Assembly: GCA_907163375.1 (NCBI GenBank)
Contig: CAJQUW010015445.1
Coordinates: forward strand, 62,001-126,000
Reading direction: 5' to 3'
DNA from: Prostheceraeus crozeri
Taxonomy: Eukaryota > Platyhelminthes > Polycladida > Euryleptidae
DNA: 64,000 bases
Position 1 is the first letter of the stretch, and every line of letters begins with the position of its first letter. Positions 1 to 8,607 of the stretch are shown here, piece by piece. The notes beneath the pieces were generated by a model, which had not been told where the DNA came from, made no database searches, and saw only the letters and a program-made list of their open reading frames with translations. The translations under genes were made by a program, and so were the position numbers.

Positions 1-542
1 ATACACGATATGCTTGGGTAAAGCCTTTAAAAAACAAAAGTGGTCTGTCAGTTAAATATGCGTTTGAAGAAATCTTTAAAGAAAGTTTTAGAAAGCCAAA
101 AAAGCTATTCGTTGATAAAGGGTCCGAGTTTTACAATAGAAACGTAAAGCCACTATTTGAAACTGTTTATTCAACTGAAAATGCAGGAAAGGCTGTAGTA
201 ATAGAGCGCTTTAATAGAACGCTAAAAAGTAAGATCTTTAAGAAATTTACTGAGCAAGGAAATCAGAAATGGTTGAAGATATTACCAGGAGTTGTAGAAG
301 AGTATAACAATAAGATTCATTCAGGTATTGAAGAAACTCCAAAGAATGCTTCTGACGACCCTGATTTAATACGAAAGAAAATATTCGAAAATAATTATTC
401 GAATGAGAGTAATCCGAATTTACAGAAACGTAAGCCGAAATTTAAAATTGGGATAGGGTACGAATATTTAAATATAAGAACAAATTTGAAAAGGGCTTCG
501 TCGGATACTGGACTAAAGAGATATTTGAAGTTTCTAAAATAA
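1..542 (+). pseudogene. Polinton integrase, C-terminal part (fossil)
   Basis: The translated region shows integrase-core features: a VDKGSEFYN block (the D of the DDE core in its usual context), an ERFNRTLK block containing the catalytic-type E, then WLKILPGVVEEYNNKIHSGI, the usual end of the rve core in Polinton integrases. The N-terminal zinc-binding part lies outside the window. The family joins linear element DNA to the host chromosome. It is oriented towards the protease gene, which is on the other strand. Read as part of the fossil, not as a working gene. Confidence 0.75.
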
Positions 543-664
543 ATCAAACTCTTCCGATTACTTATGAAATTAAAGATTTAGATAATGAGGATATCAAAGG
601 TAGATTCTATGAAAACGAATTACAGAAAACCGAGCTTTGACCTTTATCGTTTAACCTTTATCGT

Positions 665-1168
665 TTAACCTTTATCGTTTAACTCTAACATTATATCTAG
701 AAATGGTACTCCTTTTTGTAATTTGTACAAAACGTATAAACATAATTGACCGCAATAGGTAGTGCCTGGTGTTTGAATTTGAAACGTATTATAAATACCA
801 TTGCCAAGTATTGCTCTTACTTCATTCGTAGGTGGAAGCCCGTATGAGTCAAAATAATAGTTCTGCTGATGATTTTTAACGCCTGCTGACCAATGTACGC
901 CGTTTTGGTCTGAAGTGTGAAGATTCGTTATGAAATTTACAGTTGGAACTTTGTTCCGGGAACTGAAGGTTCCTGTTGGCTTATTTTTGATCAATTGTAA
1001 TTCGTCTCTCATTAAAACATGAAAGTTCTTTATTCCTAATTGATTAGCAATTTTCTTTAGGTCGAAATTTGTCGTAGTTTGCGTTCCATAATGCTTTAAG
1101 AAGTCATTTATGTTATTCATTTTACATGAGATAAATTCTATTTCAGAAATGACACAAAAGAATTGCAC
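665..1168 (-). CDS. Adenain-like cysteine protease of the Polinton fossil
   Basis: This 167-codon frame contains, in order, a GVHWSAGV block (His), YYFDSYGLPP (Asp within an FDSYG motif) and TTYCGQLCLYVL (Gln/Cys region). These are the His-Asp-Cys landmarks of the adenovirus maturation-protease / Ulp1 fold carried by Polintons. In the family it processes virion-type proteins. The length is close to other Polinton PRO proteins, though the start is uncertain because a second Met lies near residue 17. It sits tail-to-tail with the integrase remnant. Treated as a fossil part. Confidence 0.75.
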   Translation of the reverse strand: MQFFCVISEIEFISCKMNNINDFLKHYGTQTTTNFDLKKIANQLGIKNFHVLMRDELQLIKNKPTGTFSSRNKVPTVNFITNLHTSDQNGVHWSAGVKNHQQNYYFDSYGLPPTNEVRAILGNGIYNTFQIQTPGTTYCGQLCLYVLYKLQKGVPFLDIMLELNDKG

Positions 1169-1312
1169 AATCTGTATGACTCAGGCTTTTGTTGCCTCTA
1201 GCGGGGCGGCCTCTAGCGCATTATGCATGACACCATTGTCTGCCGCAAGCAGCAGCGGTTGCCATTAGGAACTGATGCTGCCACGTATTGTCAATTTTCA
1301 TTCTCTCTGTGA

Positions 1313-1939
1313 GTGTTCTACGTGACTGTGTCTTTCACGATTCATCTGCAAAAGTGTAATATTATGTCTCGACTTACTGAATTCAACAATTTGAGGATGG
1401 ATATTTTAAAAATCATTACAAACGAAGAAGAGAAGAGACGATGTGAAGAAGTTTTCCAAGAGTACAGAAGGAGGAATATTAAGACAAAAGAAGAGGAAGA
1501 TTATTTATACAAAGAATGGAGAATTATAGAAACTTTTGAAGCATCTTTAACTGCATCTTGTGATCTGCCGACGCTACGTGGTTTCTTACAAAGAATTGAA
1601 AACTACGAAAATCATCATGAGAACAGTAGTTTGAAACTAGCTATCTTGAAGGGGCGTGCATTCAAAATTCTACGTGCGGGAAATACATTTAGTGACTATT
1701 TCCAATATTCCCGGAGTTATGTCGCGTTTTTAAGAAGACTTTATAACTTTTATTTACAATATCCGTTCATCGCCGATTCTCATGAATCCGCAACATTCTT
1801 TAAAATCAATTTTCGTATAATTTCATCGCACATCAAAAATGGACGACGCCGAAAAACATTTGAAGAAATAATGCAAACCCCAAGAATGGAAACCCCAAGA
1901 ATGGAAGTCCTAAGAATGGAAAGCCCAATGGAGTTCTGA
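1313..1939 (+). CDS. Hypothetical protein of the Polinton fossil
   Basis: I do not recognise this 208-codon frame. It is charged and probably helical: residues 19-80 are rich in E, K and R, while residues 120-165 are aromatic (YFQYSRSY, FLRRLYNFYLQY). The C-terminus carries a short repeated PRME motif (four copies around residues 185-205), which looks like a tandem expansion. A likelier start is the internal Met near residue 18. It follows the protease with divergent orientation, as accessory Polinton ORFs often do. No function is assigned. Confidence 0.45.
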   Translation: MFYVTVSFTIHLQKCNIMSRLTEFNNLRMDILKIITNEEEKRRCEEVFQEYRRRNIKTKEEEDYLYKEWRIIETFEASLTASCDLPTLRGFLQRIENYENHHENSSLKLAILKGRAFKILRAGNTFSDYFQYSRSYVAFLRRLYNFYLQYPFIADSHESATFFKINFRIISSHIKNGRRRKTFEEIMQTPRMETPRMEVLRMESPMEF

Positions 1940-1959
1940 TAGTCTCAAATGTAACATTC

Positions 1960-2262
1960 TCACCATCTCTCCTATCGAGGAGACATTTCTTGACATTTTG
2001 TAAATGTGTCAATTCATACACACTACTTATATCACTATATAGTAATATAAATGTCTCCTTAACAGGAGACTTTTCAAATTTAATTACAGAGTAAATGTCT
2101 CCTTTCGAGGAGACATTTCTTGACATTTTGTAAGTGCGTCAATTCATACACTACTTATATCATTATATAGTAATGTAAATGTCTCCTTGACAGGAGACTT
2201 TTCAAATTTAATTACAGAGTAAAATGTCTCCTTTCGAGGAGACGTTTCTTGACATTTTGTAT
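1960..2262. repeat. Tandem repeat of about 130 bp with GTCTCC/GGAGAC palindromes
   Basis: The word GAGGAGACATTTCTTGACAT recurs at about 1977, 2107 and 2236, spacing 129-130 bp. Each unit also carries inverted GTCTCC...GGAGAC pairs that could form a cruciform, plus a TATATCACTATATAG core. About 2.3 units are present, directly downstream of the hypothetical Polinton ORF. Confidence 0.85.
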
Positions 2263-2352
2263 TGTTGAATAAGAAACAATTTTGTGCAAAAATGGTTGAT
2301 TTTACATAACGGTTATAAAGGGGCTGATAGTGTAGCTGACGGGTTTTCGCCT

Positions 2353-2424
2353 TTCATCACTTTTGGGTTTTCAGCGGAATTGTGTTACATCACTTTTGGG
2401 TTTTCAGCGGAATTGTGTTACATC
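2353..2424. repeat. 33-bp tandem duplication
   Basis: A segment beginning CATCACTTTTGGGTTTTCAG is present twice in direct succession, with the start of a third copy. It lies in AT-rich DNA at the right side of the Polinton fossil. Confidence 0.85.
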
Positions 2425-2627
2425 ACATTCTTAGCTATGGTCCATCTCTTTCTTAATTTATTATAATGTTCTAGTTTAAGTAATAATTGGGCTTCCTTAT
2501 CTTTCATGTACCTGACTCTATCTTTGTGTTTTGCTATATCTATATCATATGATAATGAGGGATATAAGGGGGCAGATGGTTCTTTTGTTTTTACATCTTC
2601 CATTTTTAAATGAATATTTTTGTTCAT
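2418..2627 (-). CDS. Short basic ORF, possible fragment of a Polinton protein
   Basis: The 69-codon frame has a charged helical stretch (HKDRVRYMKDKEAQ, LLLKLEHYNKLRKRW) resembling the basic N-terminal helices seen before a membrane segment in some Polinton minor proteins. That resemblance is from memory and weak. It overlaps the 33-bp duplication at its 3' end. Confidence 0.3.
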   Translation of the reverse strand: MNKNIHLKMEDVKTKEPSAPLYPSLSYDIDIAKHKDRVRYMKDKEAQLLLKLEHYNKLRKRWTIAKNVM

Positions 2628-2639
2628 GGGTCATACTTT

Positions 2640-2865
2640 AAGGTACTTTCCTATTTTCGCATCTATTTTAGCCCGTGGATTGGTGATTTTAGAGGTACTT
2701 TCCTATTTTTGTATTTTTTTTCATTTTTGTATCTATTTTTACTGTTTTTTTTATAAATTTCAGGGGGTTCCTATTTTTACTGTTTTTTCATTTTTTGTAA
2801 CTATTTTTGCTGTTTTTTTTATAAATTTCAGGGGGTCCCTATTTTTTTTTTTTTTTCTTCCTTGT
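2640..2865. repeat. T-rich tandem-like tract
   Basis: Blocks such as TTTTTTTATAAATTTCAGGGG recur around 2748 and 2815, alternating with CTATTTTTACTG-type blocks, ending in a 16-base T run. It is low-complexity; reading frames through it (Phe-rich) are not credible genes. Confidence 0.7.
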
Positions 2866-2900
2866 CCTGGTCCGTCCAAAATGACACTACTTAGATCTCA

Positions 2901-4038
2901 TTCAGATATGACAATTGATATGTGATGAGAATTTGATTCTTTTAAGTGATATCAGGCGCACAAAAGTGATTGCAGCTCGGTTGGCTAGGCTACATTAGCA
3001 GATTGCGGTTTGATCCTGGATTCTCAGGCAATTCGATTTACCGTCAATTCAATCCATGTAAAATGGATTACTTCGCCTGACTTCAGAGTTCAGATGCTTG
3101 TTGGAGTTCTAGTCAGTAATGGTGTTTTTTTATCTCTTCACAAATTTTCATTGCTTTTTCATTCAGAATTTTGAATCAAAGTGGTCAGTTTGAAATGACC
3201 TGAAAGGTGCATGACCATCTTTCTAAAGTGCTCGCCATGCATTGTTTTATATTGTGTACAATTTTATCAGCTGTGATTTGAATTGATGCCACGATTGTTA
3301 GGGCAGTAACCTTTGAAATATTAAGAATCCGGGCCGAGGTATTGTCTGAAATCAATAAGGGCTTATATGTTCATCAATTAATCAATAATAAGAAGGGCTA
3401 TTCGCACCCCTGTTGCATGTTTGTTGTAGCTGAGCCGTTTGATAGGTTTTTCTGATTCATAGTTCTTAGTAGTGAAGGCCACACGTAATCGATTGAATTC
3501 ACTTCATCAATTCATTTTTTAACGCAATTCTTGGCGATAGGAAGACATAAACATTAGTGTCTGTTTGGTGTTTCCTCTTTTGTTGCTTAAATAAGCACTG
3601 CTGACTCTACTTTGAAAAAGATCACAAATCAAATGAGATACAATATTGGAAGAAATTGTACATGTGGATAATATTACTTGCATTTCACCTTCTTCTCTAC
3701 AACAAAATCAGTTGAACCAACATACTAAAATAATGGAAGCAGTCATTCAATCAGTATCTTATAATATTTATTGATTCAATGGTTTGTTTATTCGACAAGC
3801 GCAATCGGTATTTCCATTAGGGATGATCAAGTGTAGAAAATGATCTATTTTGCTTAATGATTAAAAATGGGTTCGGTTCCACCTCTGAAACCGTTGCACA
3901 CCTTAGTCAGTTTATATCTGACCACTAGACAATGCTCTTGCCCTAGTCCCATTATCCATTGGCTTATCAGAATCTGAAGCGCAACCAAAAGCCAGGAGGG
4001 GTCATTCAGTCCCCCTCCCATAGCCTCTGTGAAGCGGC
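2901..4038. other. Mostly unassigned DNA with a possible tRNA-like head
   Basis: At about 2970-3035 a tRNA-like stretch occurs (CAGCTCGGTTGGCTAG followed 40 bp later by GGTTTGATCCTGG, a B-box-like word), perhaps the head of a tRNA-derived SINE. The rest shows no reading frame or repeat I recognise. Confidence 0.35.
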
Positions 4039-4670
4039 CATAGAGTAAGTATATTAGGTAGAGTGGTAACTCCGCATTTATTAAATCCCCAATGTGTATA
4101 CACTTTCGATTTTATTAAATGAACTCAAGGGAGATACAGTCGGAATTGTTTCAAAGCAGTTTTGAAGAAATTACAACGGAATTGACTGATCATGATAGCA
4201 AAGCAGAAGGAAATGATATTATTTAACGGATTGTCCGTGTCATGACAGCCTTGGAGAGGTAATATTTGTTAATTTGGCAACTCGATGACCTGCTGTTGCT
4301 TTCATGAAATAGAAATATGAAATTTCAGGCAAGAAATCACAATAAGATGTCGATTTTTTCATGAAGACTTCCATTATAATACGGATATTAAAATTCCCTT
4401 GATAATCAGCTTGATTTCCGCTTAGTTAGGATGCTTGTTATCAAATATTCATTCCTTTTGATATCCAACTTGTTTCATACTACTTATATAGGAGAGTCAT
4501 CTCGGTAGCATATAAAAAGTAAATTTTGACTTTTTTAAGAACTGCTCAAATAATTTTTTGGACTGGAGGAACGTCATCTCCGCAAAAAACGGAAAATTTT
4601 CATGTAAACATTTTACTGTATACAGACACTTTTTTGAGTTGACACTTTACCTGCATATCCCTACTCTATG
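4039..4670. mobile_element. hAT-type MITE, solo copy (632 bp)
   Basis: The element begins CATAGAGTAAG and ends CTACTCTATG, so the outer nine bases are a perfect inverted repeat. The same sequence recurs at 54508-60104, where the ends match and an exact 8-bp duplication flanks it. Here the flanking octamers (4031-4038 and 4671-4678) still share GCGGC, a decayed duplication. An 8-bp target duplication is typical of hAT elements. There is no transposase, so it is non-autonomous. This uninterrupted copy gives the empty-site sequence for the nest at 54508-60104. Confidence 0.85.
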
Positions 4671-4678
4671 AGTGCGGC

Positions 4679-5149
4679 TCAACATCTCTCACCTACTGGT
4701 GACATTTACTTGCTCTGAAGAAAGCCTTTTCATAATCGCACTAAAAATAGAAATTCAAAGATTGAAAGTTTGACTCCTTTTTGACTCTTTAGAAATAATA
4801 CAGAATGTTTAGTTTTAAATCTACTAATTATTGCTACTTGCGCTATTGATCTGGTTGAATGTATTGAGAAGCTGCTTATGAGAACAAAAAGTATCGACAA
4901 GATTGATTTGTGCATATGTGAAGCGTTGGACGATTTTATCATCCGCATGCGTAGCTTCAAATGTGCTTATAAAGAGTCCAGACAACTTGCAGACATCTAA
5001 AGTTTAAAACGACTAAGAGAATGCTCAAATTTCTGCTGAAATTCCAATAAGTAATATTTACATAGCATTTTCATGTCCAATGCTGCTAATTTCGATGCCG
5101 GCAGTATATTAGATGACAATGAATTGATTCATAGACTATTATATAATAT
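4679..5149. other. Unassigned AT-rich DNA
   Basis: No convincing reading frame, repeat or RNA gene is visible between the MITE and the ribozyme repeat. Confidence 0.5.
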
Positions 5150-5425
5150 ATTTATCAAATCTCAACAGATGTAGCCACCACGAGACATGTTTCGGCCTGT
5201 TGGGCCTCATCAGCCGTGGGTAGGTTTGAACCAGCGACGTTGGAGCTAGAGGACGTGCAAGCATACCCTCTAACCACAAGGCCACCGGACCATCTGTTGA
5301 GAGCGTGAATTAGCCAGGAAGGCACTGCTTTAACGCAGGCACGTGGAGGGCGGCCTGCATTCTGCAATCACTTAATACCGCATCCGAGATTGAGGCGCTT
5401 CCCACAGGCGCTACTCATTACATGT
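5150..5425 (-). mobile_element. tRNA-headed hammerhead repeat, minus-strand copy
   Basis: Read on the minus strand this matches the plus copy at 5420-5794 with only a few differences over about 275 bp. It contains the same tRNA-like A and B boxes followed at once by a complete hammerhead motif (5178-5219) and about 30 bp of sequence beyond the cleavage site. The two copies share the palindrome ACATGT at 5420-5425, so they form an inverted dimer. Non-coding; ORFs of about 70 codons through it are chance. Confidence 0.85.
5178..5219 (-). ncRNA. Type I hammerhead ribozyme motif
   Basis: On the minus strand: CTGATGA core at 5213-5207, stem II GGCC/GGCC around a CAACA loop, GAAA at 5193-5190, then a CATGTC tail with the GUC cleavage triplet at 5186-5184. 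Stem I pairs CCACGG before the core with TCGTGG after the cleavage site (six pairs, one a G-U wobble). Stem III can form only two pairs within one molecule, but its ACAUGU is self-complementary. That fits the short-stem-III hammerheads of PLEs and retrozymes, which are thought to work as dimers. All core bases are consensus. Confidence 0.88.
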
Positions 5426-5628
5426 CTCGTGGTGGTTACATCTGTTGAGATTTGATAAATTTATCAATTGCCAGGTTACTTGTCTAAACATGTAATGAGT
5501 AGTGCCTGCGGGAAGCGCCTCAATCTCGGATGCGGTATTAAGTGATTGCAGAATGCAGTCCGCCCTCCACGTGCCTGCGTTAAAGCAGTGCCTTCCTGGC
5601 TAATTCACGCTCTCAACAGATGGTCCGG

Positions 5629-5690
5629 TGGCCTTGTGGTTAGAGGGTATGCTTGCACGTCCTCTAGCTCCAACGTCGCTGGTTCAAACC
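5629..5690 (+). promoter_or_regulatory. tRNA-like Pol III internal promoter (A and B boxes)
   Basis: The A-box-like TGGCCTTGTGG (5629-5639) differs from the consensus at one informative position; the B box GGTTCAAACC (5681-5690) is close to GGTTCRANNCC. Spacing is about 42 bp, normal for a tRNA-derived promoter. The same boxes occur in the minus copy. The head ends where stem I of the hammerhead begins, so tRNA-like and ribozyme parts abut. Confidence 0.7.
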
Positions 5691-5693
5691 TAC

Positions 5694-5737
5694 CCACGAC
5701 TGATGAGGCCAACAACAGGCCGAAACATGTCTCGTGG
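5694..5737 (+). ncRNA. Type I hammerhead ribozyme motif
   Basis: CTGATGA at 5700-5706, stem II GGCC (5707-5710)/GGCC (5718-5721) with a seven-base loop, GAAA at 5722-5725, and the GUC triplet at 5729-5731. Stem I is CCACGA (5694-5699) with TCGTGG (5732-5737), six Watson-Crick pairs. The loop differs from the minus copy in length, and the wobble pair there is A-U here, so the pairing is kept despite change. Confidence 0.9.
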
Positions 5738-5793
5738 TGGTTACATCTGTTGAGATTTGATAAATTTATCAATTGCCAGGTTACTTGTCTAAG

Positions 5794-5815
5794 CATATAT
5801 ATATATATATATATA
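5794..5815. repeat. (TA)n microsatellite
   Basis: About ten TA units directly after the partial second unit of the ribozyme repeat, possibly the 3' tail of the insertion. Confidence 0.9.
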
Positions 5816-6137
5816 TTTGTGCTCATAGTGAATTTCGATGAGCTTTGTCAAGAGATATGGCGCAAAATGTTTGCAAAAGGTGGCAAAAATCAGACCTTTA
5901 AAAAATCCTTCTCAAAGAGGTCAGAAATGCAACCTTCCGGTAGACTGAATCCAATGCATTAGGCCTATTCATCCTCTTGGTGGATTTCCTTCTATGTGGC
6001 CTTCAATTACTTCTGTGAACAAATGTATTGCCTTTCCCTGATTGACTTGGGATCACTAATACTTTCCAATTCATGCGCTTCTCTTTCCAATTAAAATTCT
6101 ATTTTTATCTACAAATTTACAATTCGAATGCCCTTAA

Positions 6138-8009
6138 CCCATTTAAGGCCGCCTATATAAATATCGGCAAATTTTCTATAAAAACGGTGGTAAGCATTTC
6201 AGAATGTTATAATTAAGAATTATTTATGATGACCAGTTCATTACAATAACCCTTTCTTGGAAATTGAAGCCGTAACGATTTCGTTACGATGGCGTCATAT
6301 GATGTCAAAATATACAAAAGCATGTTTTTTTCAAATGTAGCTTATGTATTGCTCCAACAATTCCTGCCGAAGCAATGAGTCATAGCTTCATCATAAAAGC
6401 TCTTCAACATATTTCAGAGGTATTTGTCGAAACTGTGAATTAGGAAATTTAATCAAAAGCCTGCTTTATGCTACTTGTCGTTGTTGCTTGCTGTGAAATT
6501 GTCATCGTTGAAATGAGAAGATGTTTTTATATTTCGAAATTCCTATCGAGAAATTGATTCAAGTGCTGCATCGACTCCAAAGTCACGCTAGAGTTGGAGA
6601 CGCCTCGGTAATTCGTAACATCCACTCAAATAAAGAACACCAAGAAATTAGCGCATTTGAGATTGTTCAACATTATGTAGGCCTAAACAATTCTTTTGTC
6701 CCGGGTAGTCATTGGTTTCTGCTACTAAGAGATCGATAAGACCATCGGAATGGATATTAGGCATCTCATAAAAATTCTTGCCCTGAAATGCATCCAGAGA
6801 ATGTTTGTCCTATTTGAGAAGATGAGAATCACCGATATTTGCCATTTTATTGACTGCTTTTTCTGTTTACTGAAATGATCATTCAAGTCATCTTTTGTTG
6901 GAATCTCACACAGCCTTACGATGTCACTAACCTCTGAGACTTCGTTTTAGAGATATACCTCTGAGACACATAAACTCATCTTCAAATTATCATCCTCAGA
7001 ACTCTAATGAAGCATTTACTTCTGGAGGTTTTGTGGCAACAGTCATATACCGTCATCGTCGGCATTAGGCCTATTGCATATTTCAGTCCATAGTAAGCAA
7101 CAGCTTGGGTATTGTCTTCAGATAGCTACGTAGGTTGATATAATCAAGTTTAGCCTATAGATATTTTAAACCAGTTTGGGCCATCTCGAGCCGCTGACGT
7201 GACCTTGTAGGGAGAGACGCATCGTCTACGGCCAAAGAAGTTTTGTATTGAAATTGCTCGAGTCGGAGGGCATCTTTGTATTCTATGCCTAGGTGAGCTG
7301 GTCCCCTGTAATGTTTATGATTAAGCTATAAGAGGAAATGCTTGAGATTTGATCTCTCTTTGACTTGCTTCCGTACATGAGCTTACAAGTCTAATGTTGA
7401 GGAAAATACTACGGCAATGGACTTCGGTTGGTTTTGTGACGGGAAATCCATAGACTATAAATAGCAAACAGCATTACACATTCATAGAACACACTAAGAA
7501 TGCAATATTCCAATGAAATTGTTCGTTTTCAGTATTCAACAAACATTAGTTATGAAGAAATTTGACAGTACTCACTACAGTTTACTTCATTTACACTTGT
7601 TGTTGTATTTAACATTTGTATATCATATTACGCCAGTGTAACTAAAACGTTACGGTTTAAAAAATGACGTGTCATGTCATGAATGAATATCCGAGGAAGT
7701 ATTGATTGCTATTTTCGATATTTGATGGATAATGAGATCACGCAAATCACGTGGATAGTAAATTACATGTGGACGTTCATACACTGAGTCTTTCAGTATT
7801 TAAGCAGATTTTAAGCCCATTTTTGTCTAATTTCGTGATAAAATATAAGCAATAAAAAGTGCTAATTTTTGAATTGGCGATTGTTTACTTGAAAATATAT
7901 GATAAATCATGCATGGTAATCAAAATATTGTATCATATGTCGTAAGCTGGAGAAGACAGCAGATTCCGAAAAGTGCTGTAACGAAAACATTACACTGGCC
8001 CTAAATGGG
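6138..8009. mobile_element. piggyBac-type DNA transposon, non-autonomous or decayed (1.87 kb)
   Basis: It begins CCCATTTAAGGCC and ends GGCCCTAAATGGG, an imperfect inverted repeat with CCC/GGG tips. TTAA flanks it on both sides (6134-6137 and 8010-8013), the signature target site of piggyBac. Subterminal ACGTTACG-like words recur near both ends (about 6270-6285 and 7645-7990). No transposase reading frame is evident; the longest frames inside are under 75 codons. I therefore call it a non-autonomous or eroded copy. Confidence 0.8.
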
Positions 8010-8523
8010 TTAACTTGCTTTGTTGAAAAATATTCCTTCCCTTGAAAATTTATTAATGGATGAATGCATCCAAAGTTCATGCTCATAGACGATCTTGTAT
8101 TAAATCGGCTTGAAGTCGGCCATGAAGTTGAACCAGGCCCTCAATCAAACTGACCTGAAACCAGTCTAAGATAACTTGCCATAACCTTTGGATGACAGGA
8201 TAGGTTAAGGCCCGGTCTTCGACAAAGTGCAGATGGTCCAGGATTTGAGTCTGTCGGCATCGGGAGGTGCCACCGCTCTCTCTACAGGTTACTAACCCTT
8301 ACCTGGTGAGTTGAGAGCATGGCTCCATGCCTTGGGTGGGGCGGGAATGAGTTAAAAGAGACCCCTGAAGTAAATCGACTTGAAGTCGGTCTACAACCGG
8401 CCTGCAGCGACCGTGCAGAAACACTGTTATAGTCGAGAAAAGTAGAAAAGTAATTCCCCTGTTTTATGGTCGAAAGTTCTATTAACGTTAAGTCAGCAAA
8501 GTCAGTAAGACAGTGGACATTAT

Positions 8524-8607
8524 GGTCCACCTAGTAGCATCGACCATCGAAGGCGAGGGAAGCCGAAGTAGTGTCTTAGACGTCCACCTAGTTGCATCGA
8601 CCATCGT
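8524..8607. repeat. Partial 57-bp direct duplication
   Basis: GTCCACCTAGT followed by GCATCGACCATCG occurs at 8525 and again at 8582 with one mismatch. The area is locally GC-richer than its surroundings. Short frames through it are not supported otherwise. Confidence 0.75.

Larger units (their letters stand above)
1..2900. mobile_element. Polinton/Maverick fossil, open at the left edge
   Basis: Three neighbouring reading frames fit a Polinton: a retroviral-type integrase piece, an adenovirus-type cysteine protease on the opposite strand, and an unidentified ORF. No polymerase B, packaging ATPase or capsid gene is visible, so most of the element either lies left of the window or is gone. No terminal inverted repeat was found; the right limit is set only where T-rich simple sequence gives way to unrelated DNA. 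It looks like a broken remnant with at least a few breaks, of moderate age because protein similarity is still plain by eye. Confidence 0.75.
5420..5794 (+). mobile_element. tRNA-headed hammerhead repeat (retrozyme-like), plus copy
   Basis: The copy starts just at a hammerhead cleavage tail (CATGTC, cleavage after 5426), runs through a unique part, a tRNA-like head and a full hammerhead (cleavage after 5731), then repeats the first 62 bp of the unit before ending in a (TA)n tract. The two cleavage positions are 305 bp apart, so it is about 1.2 units of a 305-nt monomer in tandem. This is the arrangement of retrozymes, whose RNA monomers are released by self-cleavage and circularised. Unlike a plain retrozyme it carries Pol III-type internal promoter boxes. 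It is non-autonomous; a PLE would be the expected helper, and PLEs are present in this window. Confidence 0.85.

Noticed and set aside
5155-5962. ORFs of 70-138 codons over the ribozyme repeats
   Set aside because: They follow the tRNA-like and hammerhead sequence on both strands, and the peptide repeats only because the DNA is duplicated.
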